A stretch of DNA of 64,000 nucleotides from Macrococcus sp. DPC7161 (GCF_004117835.1 NZ_SDSC01000001.1:496001-560000), one strand, 5' to 3'; shown: positions 26,951 to 37,176, numbered from the stretch's first letter. Notes: a model not told the origin generated them from the sequence alone. Translations and numbers: made by a program.

Positions 26951-29719
26951 TTAAATTAATAAAGCATTTTCTATGATTTTAGCTTGTACTGCTTTGTGTG
27001 CTTCTCCGTCACCTTCAGCTGTACTAGAACGCTTTTCACGTCCGTAATATGATAATTTAATTTTATCGTTTTTAATTTCGTTTAACAATGGGTAAATATA
27101 ATGCCATGCCCCTTGATTTTCAGGCTCTTCTTGAACAAATCCAATTTCAGTCGCTTTCACTGATGCTAATATCGCTTTAATCTCATTTTCAGGTAAAGGA
27201 TATAGTTGCTCTAATCGAATTAAAAGAATTTCATCATTTGGATTATTTTGTAATGCTGAATATAAATCAATTGCCATTTTACCGCTCGCAATTAATACTT
27301 TTTTAACTTTTGTCTTTTTATATTCATCAACTATAATTGGTTGGAAATGACCTTCAGTGAATTTTTTAATTGGTTCAGCAACGAATTGATTTCTTAGTAA
27401 ACTTTTTGGACTCATTACTACTAATGGTCTCATCGCTTCACTACCCAAATAGTGCGCTTGGCGTCTTAATAAGTGGAAATAGTTTGAAGTCGATGAAACA
27501 TTCGCAACAGTCCAGTTATTTTCAGCTGCAAGTTGTAAATAACGTTCTAATCTTGCAGATGAATGTTCAGGACCTTGGCCCTCGTATGCATGTGGTAATA
27601 ACATTGTCATCCCAGATGTTTCGCCCCATTTAGAATTTGAAGCTGATATAAAGTTATCAAAAATCATTTGTGCCATATTTGAGAAATCCCCGTATTGTGC
27701 TTCCCAAATCGTCATTGCCTTTTTATTTTGAACATTGTATCCATACTCGTAACCTACAACAGCAGCTTCAGATAACGGTGAATTGTGAATATCAAATGAA
27801 GCTTTAATATCAGAAATATGCTGTAACGGTGTATGTTTTTTGCCTGTTTTTGTATCGTTTAATACAGCATGACGTTGAGCAAAAGTACCACGTTCTGAAT
27901 CTTGTCCTGTTAAACGTACAGCATTTCCATCTTGAATGATTGAACCAAACGCTAAAATTTCAGCATGGCCCCAATCAACCAATCCATCTTTTGTAAATGG
28001 ATCTTGACGACGTTCAAGAATTTTTGCAAGTTTATTAAACGGTGTAAAGTCTTCAGGGTATGTTAATAATTCAGCGTTCATTTTTTCGAGTCTTTCATAT
28101 GGTACGCCAGTTTCAACTTGATCATAACCGTTTACTACAGCAATAGGTGGATTCATTTCACTATCAATTTTTTTCAACGTTTTATCAATTTTTTCGTGAG
28201 CCGTTTTAAGATTATTTGTTACTTCATCAAAAATGGCATGCATTTCATCTTCAGTAAGCACTTGTTCACTTACTAATTTTTTACCATATAATAATTCAAT
28301 ACTTAAATGCTGCTTAACCTCATTATATAATAATGGATTTGTCACAAATGGTTCATCCATTTCATTATGACCATAACGACGATAACCAACTAAATCAATG
28401 ACAAAGTCACGATTGAATGTTTGACGGTATTTCATTGCTAAAATAACTGCATCAATACAAGCTTCAATGTCATCAGCATTGACATGAATGATTGGGATAT
28501 CATAGCCTTTAGCTACATCTGTAGCATAAGTTGTTGATCTTGAATCGTATGGCTCAGTTGTAAATCCAATACGGTTATTCGTAATAATATGAATTGATCC
28601 ACCTACTGAATACCCATCTAGACTACTTAAATTCATACTTTCAAAGTTGATACCTTGACCTGGGAAAGCAGCATCACCATGAATTAAAATCGCTAAAGCT
28701 TTATTAAAATCTTGTATTGGTTGATGGCCAGAAGTGTCTTCTTGATCTGCTCTTGTTTTACCTAATACAACCGGTGCTACAATTTCTAAATGACTTGGAT
28801 TATTTGCAAGCGTAATATATTGTTTTACACCATGTTTTTCTGTTGTTTTTGTTCCACCTAAATGGTATTTAACATCTCCTGTCCATCCTTTAGTGACACT
28901 TAATGAACCATCTTCAGGAATAAATGGTGTAGGATCCATATGCATAAATTCAGAAAGCATCATTTCATATGGTTTTTCTAAAACGTGCGTTAATACATTT
29001 AAACGGCCACGGTGTGCCATTCCAATTTGAATGTTTTCAATTGCATTAGAAGCTGCAATTTTTAATATTTGTTGAAGCATAGGTACTAAACTATCAACCC
29101 CTTCGATAGAAAAGCGTTTTGCACCAACAAAATTTTTATGAATGTATTTTTCAAAGCCTTCTACTTCTGCTAAACGTTTTAATAATTCTATTTTCTCTGA
29201 CTTAGAAAAATTTGATTTTTCAGTGGATTCGATTGTACGTTTTAACCAATCACGTTCATCACTATTATTAATATGAGCATATTCATATGCAATGCTACCT
29301 TGATATATTGATTTCATATGATCGATGGCTTCGTATGCATTATTAAACATCTCACTAAAATGTTCAGATACAATACTTGCTGGTAAAGCTTTTAAATCAT
29401 CAGCAGTTAATCCAAACTCTTCAAAAGATAACTTAGGTAGGTTTTCTCTTTCTGGTTTATATAAAGGATAAATATCCGCAGTTAAATGTCCATATGTTCG
29501 CACATTATCGATCAATCGCATGATACTTTTAACTTTTTCAGCAGCCAAACTTGAACCACCGATACTTGGCCCCTGATTTGAAATTGTTGAAAATAAAACT
29601 TTCAGTTCGTCATTGACACTATTTGGATCATCTTGGTATGATTCAAACATTTCAAGCAAAAGACCTAAATTTGTTCCGAATCTAGGTGGTGCTTCTTCAA
29701 AATTGTTGTTTTTACCCAT
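26951..29719 (-). CDS. odhA: 2-oxoglutarate dehydrogenase E1
   Basis: The thiamine diphosphate-dependent E1 component that decarboxylates 2-oxoglutarate. The 922-residue length fits Gram-positive OdhA. Motifs seen are the [11 protein letters not shown] block, the ThDP motif beginning [21 protein letters not shown], and the C-terminal transketolase domain with QYGDFSN and [10 protein letters not shown]. The start has GGGGGGA upstream and a promoter at 29760-29788 overlapping a cre-like site, consistent with the carbon catabolite control known for this operon in Firmicutes. First gene of odhAB. Confidence 0.95.
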   Translation of the reverse strand: MGKNNNFEEAPPRFGTNLGLLLEMFESYQDDPNSVNDELKVLFSTISNQGPSIGGSSLAAEKVKSIMRLIDNVRTYGHLTADIYPLYKPERENLPKLSFEEFGLTADDLKALPASIVSEHFSEMFNNAYEAIDHMKSIYQGSIAYEYAHINNSDERDWLKRTIESTEKSNFSKSEKIELLKRLAEVEGFEKYIHKNFVGAKRFSIEGVDSLVPMLQQILKIAASNAIENIQIGMAHRGRLNVLTHVLEKPYEMMLSEFMHMDPTPFIPEDGSLSVTKGWTGDVKYHLGGTKTTEKHGVKQYITLANNPSHLEIVAPVVLGKTRADQEDTSGHQPIQDFNKALAILIHGDAAFPGQGINFESMNLSSLDGYSVGGSIHIITNNRIGFTTEPYDSRSTTYATDVAKGYDIPIIHVNADDIEACIDAVILAMKYRQTFNRDFVIDLVGYRRYGHNEMDEPFVTNPLLYNEVKQHLSIELLYGKKLVSEQVLTEDEMHAIFDEVTNNLKTAHEKIDKTLKKIDSEMNPPIAVVNGYDQVETGVPYERLEKMNAELLTYPEDFTPFNKLAKILERRQDPFTKDGLVDWGHAEILAFGSIIQDGNAVRLTGQDSERGTFAQRHAVLNDTKTGKKHTPLQHISDIKASFDIHNSPLSEAAVVGYEYGYNVQNKKAMTIWEAQYGDFSNMAQMIFDNFISASNSKWGETSGMTMLLPHAYEGQGPEHSSARLERYLQLAAENNWTVANVSSTSNYFHLLRRQAHYLGSEAMRPLVVMSPKSLLRNQFVAEPIKKFTEGHFQPIIVDEYKKTKVKKVLIASGKMAIDLYSALQNNPNDEILLIRLEQLYPLPENEIKAILASVKATEIGFVQEEPENQGAWHYIYPLLNEIKNDKIKLSYYGREKRSSTAEGDGEAHKAVQAKIIENALLI

Positions 29720-29739
29720 GGATTTCCCCCCAATAAAAA

Positions 29740-29753
29740 ATAAAACGTTTCCA
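29740..29753 (-). promoter_or_regulatory. cre-like site at the odhA start point
   Basis: TGGAAACGTTTTAT on the minus strand matches the CcpA-binding consensus TGWAANCGNTNWCA except at the 3' end (12 of 14 positions by my count). It lies about where transcription should start, a position typical for repression. Confidence 0.4.
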
Positions 29754-29759
29754 ATCCCT

Positions 29760-29788
29760 ATTTTATCACTGTAAAGTGGTATTTTAAA
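29760..29788 (-). promoter_or_regulatory. probable promoter of odhAB
   Basis: TTTAAA (-35) and TAAAAT (-10) on the minus strand with a 17-base spacer, about 40 bases before the odhA start codon. Confidence 0.5.
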
Positions 29789-29812
29789 GGGAAAGAAACG
29801 TATTTTTTAAGG

Positions 29813-31177
29813 TTAATCTCTAAATTGTATAATAATTTTAGTATATTGATTCACAATACTTTCTACTTCAACATGACCATTATAAGTAGAAATTAATTTT
29901 TGAGCAATGGATAAGCCTAAACCATTGCCACCTTTTGAACGGGCTCTAGATTTATCCACACGATAAAATCGATCAAATACATGTGGAATATCCTCTTTTG
30001 GGATACCTTCGCCATGGTCAATGATTTCAATTTGTGAAAGTTTATTTCGATAGTGCGTTCTAATCTGTATTTTTTTGTTGATTGTATCGTATTTAATTGC
30101 ATTGTCTAAAAATATTAATAATATTTGTTCAAAGTGCATTCGATTGATATGTAATTTAATCACTTCTTTATTCGTATTAAAATCAAATTGATAATCATCA
30201 TGCAAAGCCTTGATTGCATTTATTCTAGATTTAATCTCTTCATTGATATCAATCTCTTCAATGGTTGCTTGTTCTAATGTTGACTTATCTTTAGTAAGAA
30301 TTAATAATTCTTCAACAAGTTTATTAATACGATTCATTTCTTCAATACTAATATGTAACGATTCATCTAAAATATCTTTGTTATTTTTTCCCCAACGATT
30401 AATTAAGTTTAAATGACCATCTATAATTTGTAATGGTGTCCTTAATTCATGTGAAGCATCCTCAACGAATTGTTTTTGTTGGTTAAATGCGGCTTCTAAT
30501 TCCTCCATTAAATCATTAAATGTTTCTATCATATCGTCTGTTTCATAATATGAGGTAGACATAGATAATTTATTTTGGAAGCCATCACGTTTAATTTGTT
30601 TCATTTTATTGCTTAATTTTCGTATTGGTTTTGTGATTTGATTAGAATATAAATAACTAATGACTGCAGTTAAAAATAATGCGGTTAACCCAAACATACT
30701 CGCTAATATAATCATATATTGTATACCGTTATAATAGTTGGTCATTGGTTGGACAATCATAATATATCCACTAAAGTTAACTGTATGAACGGGTGCAGTT
30801 AATGACATGTATGGAATATCTTTTTCTTTTTGTTCATTTACGACAAGCGTATTTGACTTTTCAAAAAGAGGATGCAAATCTTGATTCTCTATATTTTTAC
30901 TTTTGAATAGTAAATCACCTTGATTATTAAATAAATACATTTGTTGTGCATCAGAAATCGAAGCACGCACATCATTATCCATTAACGCACCCGGAGACTT
31001 TTCATCTAATAATCGAGCAATTTCAAAAATATTTCGTTTCACCGATTGGACTTCCTGTTGCTTTAAATAAACACTTATAAAGTAAATAATAAATAAACTA
31101 AATAATAAAAAGATAAAAAAAGTAAGCGAAGTTGTTAAGAGCATCCATTTTGTTCTTAATGATTGTGATTTTTTCAT
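29813..31177 (-). CDS. arlS: sensor histidine kinase ArlS
   Basis: The membrane sensor of the ArlRS system, which in S. aureus controls autolysis, adhesion, agglutination and mgrA. The 454-residue protein has two membrane helices (about residues 12-37 and 152-176) flanking an extracellular loop, a HAMP domain ([15 protein letters not shown]), the phosphoacceptor box SHELRTPLQ near residue 240, and the ATP-binding N, G1 and G2 boxes (NAIKYD, DHGEGIP, GGNGLGL). It overlaps arlR by four bases, so kinase and regulator are co-translated. Family assignment is firm; the name rests on the ArlR sequence and on the odhA neighbourhood. Confidence 0.92.
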   Translation of the reverse strand: MKKSQSLRTKWMLLTTSLTFFIFLLFSLFIIYFISVYLKQQEVQSVKRNIFEIARLLDEKSPGALMDNDVRASISDAQQMYLFNNQGDLLFKSKNIENQDLHPLFEKSNTLVVNEQKEKDIPYMSLTAPVHTVNFSGYIMIVQPMTNYYNGIQYMIILASMFGLTALFLTAVISYLYSNQITKPIRKLSNKMKQIKRDGFQNKLSMSTSYYETDDMIETFNDLMEELEAAFNQQKQFVEDASHELRTPLQIIDGHLNLINRWGKNNKDILDESLHISIEEMNRINKLVEELLILTKDKSTLEQATIEEIDINEEIKSRINAIKALHDDYQFDFNTNKEVIKLHINRMHFEQILLIFLDNAIKYDTINKKIQIRTHYRNKLSQIEIIDHGEGIPKEDIPHVFDRFYRVDKSRARSKGGNGLGLSIAQKLISTYNGHVEVESIVNQYTKIIIQFRD

Positions 31178-31845
31178 CGAATCACATACCCTACACCACG
31201 CACAGTTTCAATCATTTTATGTAACTGGAATGGCTTTAGTTTATTTCTTAAATAACGAATGTAAACATCTACTACATTTGTTTCTACTTCACTTTCATAA
31301 CCCCAAACTTTTATCAAAATTTGTTCTCTTGAAAGCACATGATTTTTATTTTCTAATAATAGTTTTAGTAATTCAAATTCTGTTTTTGTTAGATCAATTT
31401 TTTCTTGATTTACTGTTACGATGAATGCATCTAAATCAACAGTTAAAGCATCATAAGTCAAAGTATTCTCGGATTCAGGTTGTTTCGCTTGTCGTCTAAT
31501 AATTACACGTAACCTAGCCAATAGTTCTTCTATAGCAAAAGGCTTAACGATGTAATCATCGGCACCATAATCTAAACCAATGACTTTATCGATCGTATCA
31601 CCTTTTGCGGTAATCATAATGATAGGCGTTTGTTTTTCTTTTCTTATTCTTCTACAAACTTCTAAGCCATTTAATTTAGGTAACATTAAATCAAGTAAAA
31701 TACAGTCATAATGCTGATTTAATGCCATTTCTAATCCTTCTTCACCATCATGACTAATCGAGACTTCATATTTTTCATGCATTAATTCTAATTGAATAAA
31801 TCGAGCTAAGTTTTGTTCATCTTCAATAATTAATATGTGATGCAT
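31174..31845 (-). CDS. arlR: response regulator ArlR (OmpR family)
   Basis: The DNA-binding partner of ArlS. The receiver domain has acidic pocket residues in IIEDE, phosphoacceptor Asp52 in LLDLMLP, and the switch Lys in DYIVKPF. The C-terminal winged helix ends in [14 protein letters not shown] and [10 protein letters not shown], the standard OmpR-type recognition region, identical in part to S. aureus ArlR as I recall it. The start is set at MHHIL (31845), where an AGGATGATGGG-type site precedes it; earlier in-frame Met codons fall inside the acetyltransferase gene. The stop of the acetyltransferase gene is ten bases upstream. Confidence 0.92.
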   Translation of the reverse strand: MHHILIIEDEQNLARFIQLELMHEKYEVSISHDGEEGLEMALNQHYDCILLDLMLPKLNGLEVCRRIRKEKQTPIIMITAKGDTIDKVIGLDYGADDYIVKPFAIEELLARLRVIIRRQAKQPESENTLTYDALTVDLDAFIVTVNQEKIDLTKTEFELLKLLLENKNHVLSREQILIKVWGYESEVETNVVDVYIRYLRNKLKPFQLHKMIETVRGVGYVIR

Positions 31846-31855
31846 ACCCATCATC

Positions 31856-32455
31856 CTATTTCGTATTGTATTTTTCTTGTAATTGTTCAATTTTTAATTT
31901 AACGTCTGGCCATTCATCATCAATGATTGAATAAATTACTAAATTTCGTTTGACACCATGTAACGTACGTTCTTTTCTTAACACACCTTCTTTTGTAAAG
32001 CCAATGCGTTCAATAGCTTTATTAGATCGTTCATTACGTTCATCAGCTTTAATTTGTACTCGAGCCATTTTTAATGTTTCAAAACAATATTCAAGCAATA
32101 AATATTTAGAATCTGTGTTTACATAAGTTCGTTGTGCTTTAACGCCAAACCAACTCGCACCGATTTCACATGATTCATTTTCATAATCAATGTATTGTAG
32201 TCTCGTTGAACCAACGACTTCATTGGTTTCTTTCATCACTACAATAAATGGAAGTGTAGAAAGTTCTTCTCTTAAACTGATCGCATTAATGACCCATTGT
32301 TCTAATAATCGATAATCTGTTGCTTGGAAAAGCATATATGACCAAATAGATTCATGATTTATTTTATGTAATTCTTGTACATGTTCGTACTGCATAGGGA
32401 TTAGTTTTATTCTATCATTTTCTAAAATAATAGAATCAAATAAGTTAATCGTCAA
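31856..32455 (-). CDS. GNAT acetyltransferase (RimJ/RimL type)
   Basis: A 199-residue N-acetyltransferase. The fold is recognisable from N-terminal [12 protein letters not shown], the strand [13 protein letters not shown], and the RimJ-type acetyl-CoA helix [13 protein letters not shown] with the following [13 protein letters not shown]. Such proteins acetylate ribosomal protein N-termini or small molecules; the substrate here is unknown. It starts with TTG behind GAGGTG. It ends ten bases before arlR and is therefore likely part of the arlRS transcript. Confidence 0.8.
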   Translation of the reverse strand: MTINLFDSIILENDRIKLIPMQYEHVQELHKINHESIWSYMLFQATDYRLLEQWVINAISLREELSTLPFIVVMKETNEVVGSTRLQYIDYENESCEIGASWFGVKAQRTYVNTDSKYLLLEYCFETLKMARVQIKADERNERSNKAIERIGFTKEGVLRKERTLHGVKRNLVIYSIIDDEWPDVKLKIEQLQEKYNTK

Positions 32456-32537
32456 TGTTGCACCTCACTATCCAACTTTCATATCAAAATGATAACAGGA
32501 AAAATCCATTTTGCATAATTGTAAACGATTCCATAAA

Positions 32538-32644
32538 CAAAAAAACCTGACATAAAGTCAGGTTAATGGGCATAAAGGGGGTTACTTGAAAATGCTCAAT
32601 TTGAATTAGAGGGGGAACTCTTTATAATTGAGAATCATTTTCAA
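32538..32644 (-). ncRNA. isrR: Fur-regulated small RNA, isrR homologue
   Basis: A minus-strand transcript of about 107 nt is predicted between pgpB and the arlR cluster, the place I recall for isrR in S. aureus. It starts after a TTGACA-16-TATAAT promoter and ends at a terminator (AACCTGAC, TTTAT loop, GTCAGGTT, then seven T; 32538-32564). Between them are the unpaired C-rich stretches typical of IsrR (TTCCCCCTC near 32610-32617 and AACCCCCTT near 32575-32583, plus GCCC), which pair with Shine-Dalgarno regions of iron-enzyme mRNAs. Two Fur boxes cover the promoter. There is no plausible ORF. The identity rests on position, promoter and C-rich motifs; ends are predicted. Confidence 0.8.
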
Positions 32645-32646
32645 TT
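32626..32646 (-). promoter_or_regulatory. Fur box at the isrR start
   Basis: AATTGAGAATCATTTTCAATT is a near-perfect inverted repeat (TTGARAATNATTYTCAA) matching the Fur-box pattern, covering the first twenty or so transcribed bases of the small RNA. Confidence 0.75.
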
Positions 32647-32649
32647 ACT

Positions 32650-32680
32650 ATTATACCTTAATGAGAATGATTGTCAATTA
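32650..32680 (-). promoter_or_regulatory. isrR promoter with second Fur box
   Basis: A perfect -35 (TTGACA, 32672-32677) and a perfect -10 (TATAAT, 32650-32655) with a 16-base spacer on the minus strand. A second Fur-like palindrome (TTGACAATCATTCTCATTAA, about 32658-32677) occupies the spacer. A strong promoter under tight iron repression is expected. Confidence 0.8.
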
Positions 32681-33278
32681 GTTTATTTAAAATTAATTGT
32701 GTCAATAAGATACTGATTACGCCACCTATGATACCAGCAATAATATCTGTAGGATAATGTACACCTAAATATACACGAGAAATTGAAATCATTAATATTG
32801 TAAAGACACATAAACCAATTAAATAAGGCTTATACGCGTTGTTAGATCGATTGATTAAAACTGCTAAACTACCAAAAAAGGCGGTCGATCCCATGGCATG
32901 TCCACTTGGAAAGCTGAAGCCAGTAATATCAATCAAACGTAAAAGCGTTGGACGCTCTCTATCAAATATATTTTTTAATAGTGGATTTAAACTGCCTGAA
33001 ATCATCATTGATAAAGCGAAAAATAAGGCTTCTATTTTCATTTTTTTCAGCATTAAATAGCAAACGACTAACATGCTTAAAACGACCATTGACCATACTT
33101 CGCCTATCTTTGTATAGCCTAACATGACAGAAGTTGTTATAAAGCTTTCAGACGAATAAATAAATTCATAAACTTCATTGTCAATCCATTTACCTAACCT
33201 AGATTCATGGAAAAATGCAATAATACCAAAAATAATTGTAAATATTAATAATAAAGTGATGCGTTTTGCTCTATTCAT
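32658..33278 (-). CDS. pgpB: PAP2-family membrane phosphatase
   Basis: A 206-residue integral membrane phosphatase with about five to six helices. All three PAP2 motifs are present: KNIFDRERP, PSGH, and SRVYLGVHYPTD with the catalytic His residues. Candidate substrates are undecaprenyl diphosphate, phosphatidylglycerol phosphate or phosphatidate; the gene next to murG suggests lipid-carrier recycling, but this is inference. Its last codons and stop form the -35 region and Fur box of isrR. It begins 13 bases after murG with a GAAGGAGC site and has no terminator of its own before isrR. Confidence 0.85.
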   Translation of the reverse strand: MNRAKRITLLLIFTIIFGIIAFFHESRLGKWIDNEVYEFIYSSESFITTSVMLGYTKIGEVWSMVVLSMLVVCYLMLKKMKIEALFFALSMMISGSLNPLLKNIFDRERPTLLRLIDITGFSFPSGHAMGSTAFFGSLAVLINRSNNAYKPYLIGLCVFTILMISISRVYLGVHYPTDIIAGIIGGVISILLTQLILNKLIDNHSH

Positions 33279-33291
33279 AATAGCTCCTTCG

Positions 33292-34362
33292 TTATTTTGA
33301 CTTAATATCCTGTAACATCTTGTCTAATAAGCGCTCAGGGGTATAGTGGAATGCATTTTTTGACATTTTTTGCACCATTTCATCACGTTCAAATTCAATA
33401 TCATTTAAACTTTCAAGTAACGTAGAATGATTGAGATAATCTTCTTGAATGACTTTAGCATAACCGGCTTTTTCAAACACTTTAGCATTTTCTATTTGAT
33501 CGCCCCTACTTTGGTCAAGACCAAGAGGAATCAATAACATTGGCTTTTTTAATGCTAAAAATTCGTAAATTGAATTTGCTCCAGCTCGAGAAATAATCGT
33601 ATCGCTAATTGCATACAAATGCATCAATTCATCAGAAACGTACTCATATTGTATATAGCCAGGCTGATCATATGACTGATCAACCAATCCTTTTCCAGTT
33701 AAATGCACAATTTGATAGGAAGCTAATAAAGATGATAAATTTTGACGAATGATTTCATTTATCTTTTTTGAACCTAATGATCCACCCATAATCAATAAAA
33801 CTTTTTTATCTTGATTGAAACCTGTTAGGTCATAACCTTTATTAACATCTCCTAAAAATAAATCATCACGGATAATACTACCTACATAATCTGCTTTTTG
33901 CTTGTCAACGAACTTTAAAGTTTCTTCGAAGTTGGTATACAATTTGGTTGCAAATTTCAATGAAATTTTGTTCGCAAGTCCAGGTGTAACATCAGATTCA
34001 TGGATGATAATTTTGATGTTTAAAATTTTTGCCGCAATGGCTACAGGTACAGAAACAAACCCACCTTTTGAGAAAATAAAATCAGGTTGCTCCTTCTTTA
34101 ATACCATTAATGCATCCAATACCCCTTTTTGTACTTTGAATATGTCTTTAACATTTTCAACTGATAGATAACGTCGTAATTTTCCACTTGAAATAGGGAT
34201 ATATTTAATATTTGGAAACTGTTTATTAACGACTTCTTTTTCTATACCCGTTTTTGAGCCGATATATATCACTTCATAACCTCTTTTTATGGCGATTGGC
34301 ATAATTGCTAAATTAACTGCAACATGTCCTATTGTTCCGCCACCCGTAAATGCGATTTTCAT
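33292..34362 (-). CDS. murG: MurG, UDP-GlcNAc:lipid I GlcNAc transferase
   Basis: Makes lipid II at the cytoplasmic face of the membrane. The 356-residue GT-B protein has the N-terminal TGGGTIGHV loop, the membrane-facing hydrophobic patch, HESDVTPGLANK, MGGSLGS and the UDP-binding ISRAGANSIYEF segment. The ATG at 34362 has GGAGG seven bases upstream; an in-frame TTG four codons earlier overlaps that site. Its ribosome binding site directly follows the ctpA stop codon, so ctpA, murG and pgpB read as one unit. Confidence 0.95.
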   Translation of the reverse strand: MKIAFTGGGTIGHVAVNLAIMPIAIKRGYEVIYIGSKTGIEKEVVNKQFPNIKYIPISSGKLRRYLSVENVKDIFKVQKGVLDALMVLKKEQPDFIFSKGGFVSVPVAIAAKILNIKIIIHESDVTPGLANKISLKFATKLYTNFEETLKFVDKQKADYVGSIIRDDLFLGDVNKGYDLTGFNQDKKVLLIMGGSLGSKKINEIIRQNLSSLLASYQIVHLTGKGLVDQSYDQPGYIQYEYVSDELMHLYAISDTIISRAGANSIYEFLALKKPMLLIPLGLDQSRGDQIENAKVFEKAGYAKVIQEDYLNHSTLLESLNDIEFERDEMVQKMSKNAFHYTPERLLDKMLQDIKSK

Positions 34363-34374
34363 AATGACCTCCAA

Positions 34375-35850
34375 CTATTTTACGTATTCTATAGCACCTT
34401 TTAATTGTGTATCATTTTTTTGTAATTTTTCTTTTAATAATTGAGTGAATTTTTTGATTGATGGTTTATCCATTAAACCTGTGTTTGGCACTTGTTCAGT
34501 AACTTGGAACTGATTGACAGCATTTAATGTTGCTTGATCAAATGTATCATCAACTTTTCCTGGATCGTAACCTAATGCTTTAAGTCCTATTTCTAAAGTT
34601 TTGATATCTTCAGACTTTTCACCTAAGCTAAATACTTTGTTTTCATCTAGTATATGAATATTGGCATAAGATGGTAGTTTTATTTCTTTATCAGGGGTAA
34701 TACCTTTCTTATGTATCCATGTTTTATTTGGTGATAGCCATTTTGATAAAGTGTATTTCAACATAGAATCATCTTTATACGGTGTTGCAGTTTGTACAAT
34801 ACCTTTACCAAAAGATTTTGTACCGACAATTGTTGCTTTATTATGATCTTTTAAAGCCAATGCAAAAACTTCAGATGCACTTGCAGATCCTTCATTAAGT
34901 ATGATTGCTGTTTTTAAATCTTTAGTAATTGGATTTTGAGGATTTTTTGCTTTTAACGCTTTTTGAGTACCATCACGTTCCTCTGAGTATAAAATGACAT
35001 CACCACGGTCTAAAAATTCATTTGCCATCTTACTTGCTTCATCTAAGTAACCGCCAGGGTTATTTCTAAAATCAAGTACTAATTTTTTCATACCTTTCTC
35101 ATCCATTTTAGTCAAGGCATTATGAAATTCTTTTGCAGTTCCTTCTTGGAATTTATTAATTGTGATCACTGCAACATGATTTTTTTCCATTTTTGATTCT
35201 ACACTATCTATATGAATCGTATCACGCACTATTTTAATATCAAATGGTGCATTATCCCCTCTTTTAAGCGTAAGTGTTACGGTTGTCCCTTTTTTTCCAC
35301 GAATTTTAGAAACAACTTTAGATGTAGACATACCACTAATATCTTTACCATCTATTTTAATCAGTTCATCTTTTGATTTAACGCCAGCTTTTTCAGCTGG
35401 AGATGCTTTTATGGGACTTGAGATAATGATTTTGCCATCTTCTTCGCCCATTTCGGCACCTATTCCTGAAAATTCACCACTCATTTCTCCTGTAAAACTT
35501 TCCTGTTCAGCTTTTGTCATATACTCACTATATGGGTCATCTAAACCAGAAACCATTCCTTTAATGGCAGCATCAACAAGTTTTTCTTTATCTACTTTTT
35601 TATAATAATCTTTTGTTAATGTATCATAAACCGTATAAAACTTTAAAAACTCTGATCGTTTTGGTCCGTTCTGATCAATAACTTTTTCATTGCCAAATAA
35701 TATGGCTAAACTTGTTACTGCTGCTGTAAGAATAATACAACTGAGCAATGTCATAATAAACTTAAATGGTGAGAGTTCGATAGTTCTACTACCTTTATTT
35801 TTATCATTATTTTTTGTTGCTGTTTCATTCATGTTTGAATTATTTTCCAT
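34375..35850 (-). CDS. ctpA: C-terminal processing protease (S41, CtpA type)
   Basis: An exported, membrane-anchored serine protease of 491 residues. The N-terminus has a cytoplasmic tail and one membrane helix (about residues 30-52), then an S41 N-terminal region, a PDZ domain (SPAEKAGVKSKDELIKIDG), and a tail-specific protease domain with catalytic Ser in EGSASASEV and Lys in GTKSFGKG. The C-terminus (from about residue 415) is a peptidoglycan-binding domain (ALGYDPGKVDDTFD), placing it at the cell wall. In S. aureus the homologue affects stress tolerance and virulence. It precedes murG with no gap. Confidence 0.9.
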   Translation of the reverse strand: MENNSNMNETATKNNDKNKGSRTIELSPFKFIMTLLSCIILTAAVTSLAILFGNEKVIDQNGPKRSEFLKFYTVYDTLTKDYYKKVDKEKLVDAAIKGMVSGLDDPYSEYMTKAEQESFTGEMSGEFSGIGAEMGEEDGKIIISSPIKASPAEKAGVKSKDELIKIDGKDISGMSTSKVVSKIRGKKGTTVTLTLKRGDNAPFDIKIVRDTIHIDSVESKMEKNHVAVITINKFQEGTAKEFHNALTKMDEKGMKKLVLDFRNNPGGYLDEASKMANEFLDRGDVILYSEERDGTQKALKAKNPQNPITKDLKTAIILNEGSASASEVFALALKDHNKATIVGTKSFGKGIVQTATPYKDDSMLKYTLSKWLSPNKTWIHKKGITPDKEIKLPSYANIHILDENKVFSLGEKSEDIKTLEIGLKALGYDPGKVDDTFDQATLNAVNQFQVTEQVPNTGLMDKPSIKKFTQLLKEKLQKNDTQLKGAIEYVK

Positions 35851-35933
35851 AGTTTCACATCCTAAATTATCTTATGTCATTTTATCAATAATGATAAGGA
35901 ATGAAAAGAATATCGGTAGTATTTATAAGAATT

Positions 35934-35978
35934 CGACAAAAAAAGAGCATGAAACAATAAATTGTTTCATGCTCTTTT
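35934..35978. terminator. strong bidirectional terminator after yozE
   Basis: A perfect 18-bp stem (AAAAGAGCATGAAACAAT with its reverse complement) and a 2-base centre, with a T-run on the minus strand. It closes the long thyA-to-yozE minus-strand run and separates it from ctpA. Confidence 0.9.
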
Positions 35979-36009
35979 ACTTATTAACGCTTTAATTTAA
36001 CCTCATCAA

Positions 36010-36231
36010 TCAAAACTTCAACCACTCAGTATAACGTTCATAAAGCGTATCAAAAAGCGATAATGAAAGTTCACTTGGACCATAATTTTCTATATAATCA
36101 CTGAGTTCATGAAATGAAGTTGCACTCTTTGGAAACATTAAATCTTGATATACTGCTTCAGCAAAGACGCCTTCTTCATTTTTTTGTCCTCGCAACGTTT
36201 GAGTATATTGATAAAAAGATAAAGTTTTCAT
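36010..36231 (-). CDS. YozE family (UPF0346) small protein
   Basis: A 73-residue cytoplasmic protein with the SFYQYTQTLRGQ start and MFPKSATSFHELSDYIE segment of the UPF0346/YozE family, a small helical bundle of unknown function. In staphylococci it is found next to crr, as here. The gap from crr is two bases, so translation is probably coupled. It is the last gene before the strong terminator at 35934-35978. Confidence 0.85.
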   Translation of the reverse strand: MKTLSFYQYTQTLRGQKNEEGVFAEAVYQDLMFPKSATSFHELSDYIENYGPSELSLSLFDTLYERYTEWLKF

Positions 36232-36233
36232 TA

Positions 36234-36734
36234 TTATTTTACTTCAATTTTAAGAACAGTAGTTTCACCTTTAACAACATCTGTTACATTGTTAATTTCA
36301 AAGTTTGAAATAACATCTGAGTTTGTGATAATTACAGGTGAAATAATTGATGACGCTTTTTCTTGAATTAAAGCAATATCAAAGTTTAATAAAGCTTCTC
36401 CAACTTCAACTTTATCTCCCACTGCTACTTTAGTTTCGAATCCTTCACCATTCATAGCAACTGTTTCTAAACCGACATGAATTAGCACTTCTAATCCATT
36501 ATCAGCTTTAATACCAATAGCATGTTTTGTTGGGAATACATTTACGATTTCACCTTTAATTGGTGATACTACAGTACCTTCAATTGGTTCAATTCCAAAT
36601 CCTTCACCCATCATTTTTTGAGCAAAAACTGGATCAGGAATGTTTTCTATTGCTACATATTTACCAGAAATAGGTGCTTTTACTTCAATTGTTTTAGGTG
36701 CTTCTTCTGATTTACCAAATAATTTTTTAAACAT
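36234..36734 (-). CDS. crr: PTS glucose-type EIIA component
   Basis: A 166-residue stand-alone EIIA(Glc) protein that carries phosphate from HPr to sugar permeases. The fold markers are the SPIKGEIV strand, the first active-site His in FPTKHAIG and the phosphorylated His in VLIHVGLETV. No membrane domain is attached, so it must serve EIIBC permeases encoded elsewhere. It follows msrB by 19 bases and has a perfect TTGGAGGAATTGAC ribosome binding region. Member of the thyA-yozE run. Confidence 0.92.
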   Translation of the reverse strand: MFKKLFGKSEEAPKTIEVKAPISGKYVAIENIPDPVFAQKMMGEGFGIEPIEGTVVSPIKGEIVNVFPTKHAIGIKADNGLEVLIHVGLETVAMNGEGFETKVAVGDKVEVGEALLNFDIALIQEKASSIISPVIITNSDVISNFEINNVTDVVKGETTVLKIEVK

Positions 36735-36753
36735 GTCAATTCCTCCAATTATT

Positions 36754-37176
36754 TTAAAATAACTTTATAAATTCACTATACCCTAATTCTTCTAACTTTT
36801 CATAAGGAATGAATACAATACTTGCAGAATTTATACAATATCGTAAGCCGCCTAATTCGCTTGGTCCATCATTAAACACATGTCCAAGATGTGCATCACT
36901 CTCTGATGACCTCACTTCTGTGCGCAACATGCCATGACTTTTATCTACGAGTTCAATAATTTCATCATTGTTAATGGCTTTAGAAAAACTTGGCCATCCA
37001 CAATGAGATTGAAATTTGTCTTGTGAAGTGAATAAAGGTTTACCACTTAATTTATCAACATATATTCCTTTTTCAAAGTGGTTATCATATTCATTTTGAA
37101 AAGGAGGTTCAGTTCCTTGTTCTTTAATAACATAATATTCTAAATCCGTTAAATCTTCTATTCTTTTTTTAATCAT
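36754..37176 (-). CDS. msrB: peptide-methionine (R)-S-oxide reductase
   Basis: Repairs the R epimer of methionine sulfoxide in proteins. The 140-residue protein has CGWPSF (the resolving-region Cys59) and the catalytic Cys114 in RYCINSA, with [10 protein letters not shown] between. The zinc-binding CxxC pairs of some MsrBs are absent, as in the zinc-free subgroup. The start is MIKKR at 37176 behind GGGGGAAG; a longer frame would read deep into msrA. It overlaps the 3' end of msrA by eight bases, linking the repair of both epimers. Confidence 0.93.
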   Translation of the reverse strand: MIKKRIEDLTDLEYYVIKEQGTEPPFQNEYDNHFEKGIYVDKLSGKPLFTSQDKFQSHCGWPSFSKAINNDEIIELVDKSHGMLRTEVRSSESDAHLGHVFNDGPSELGGLRYCINSASIVFIPYEKLEELGYSEFIKLF

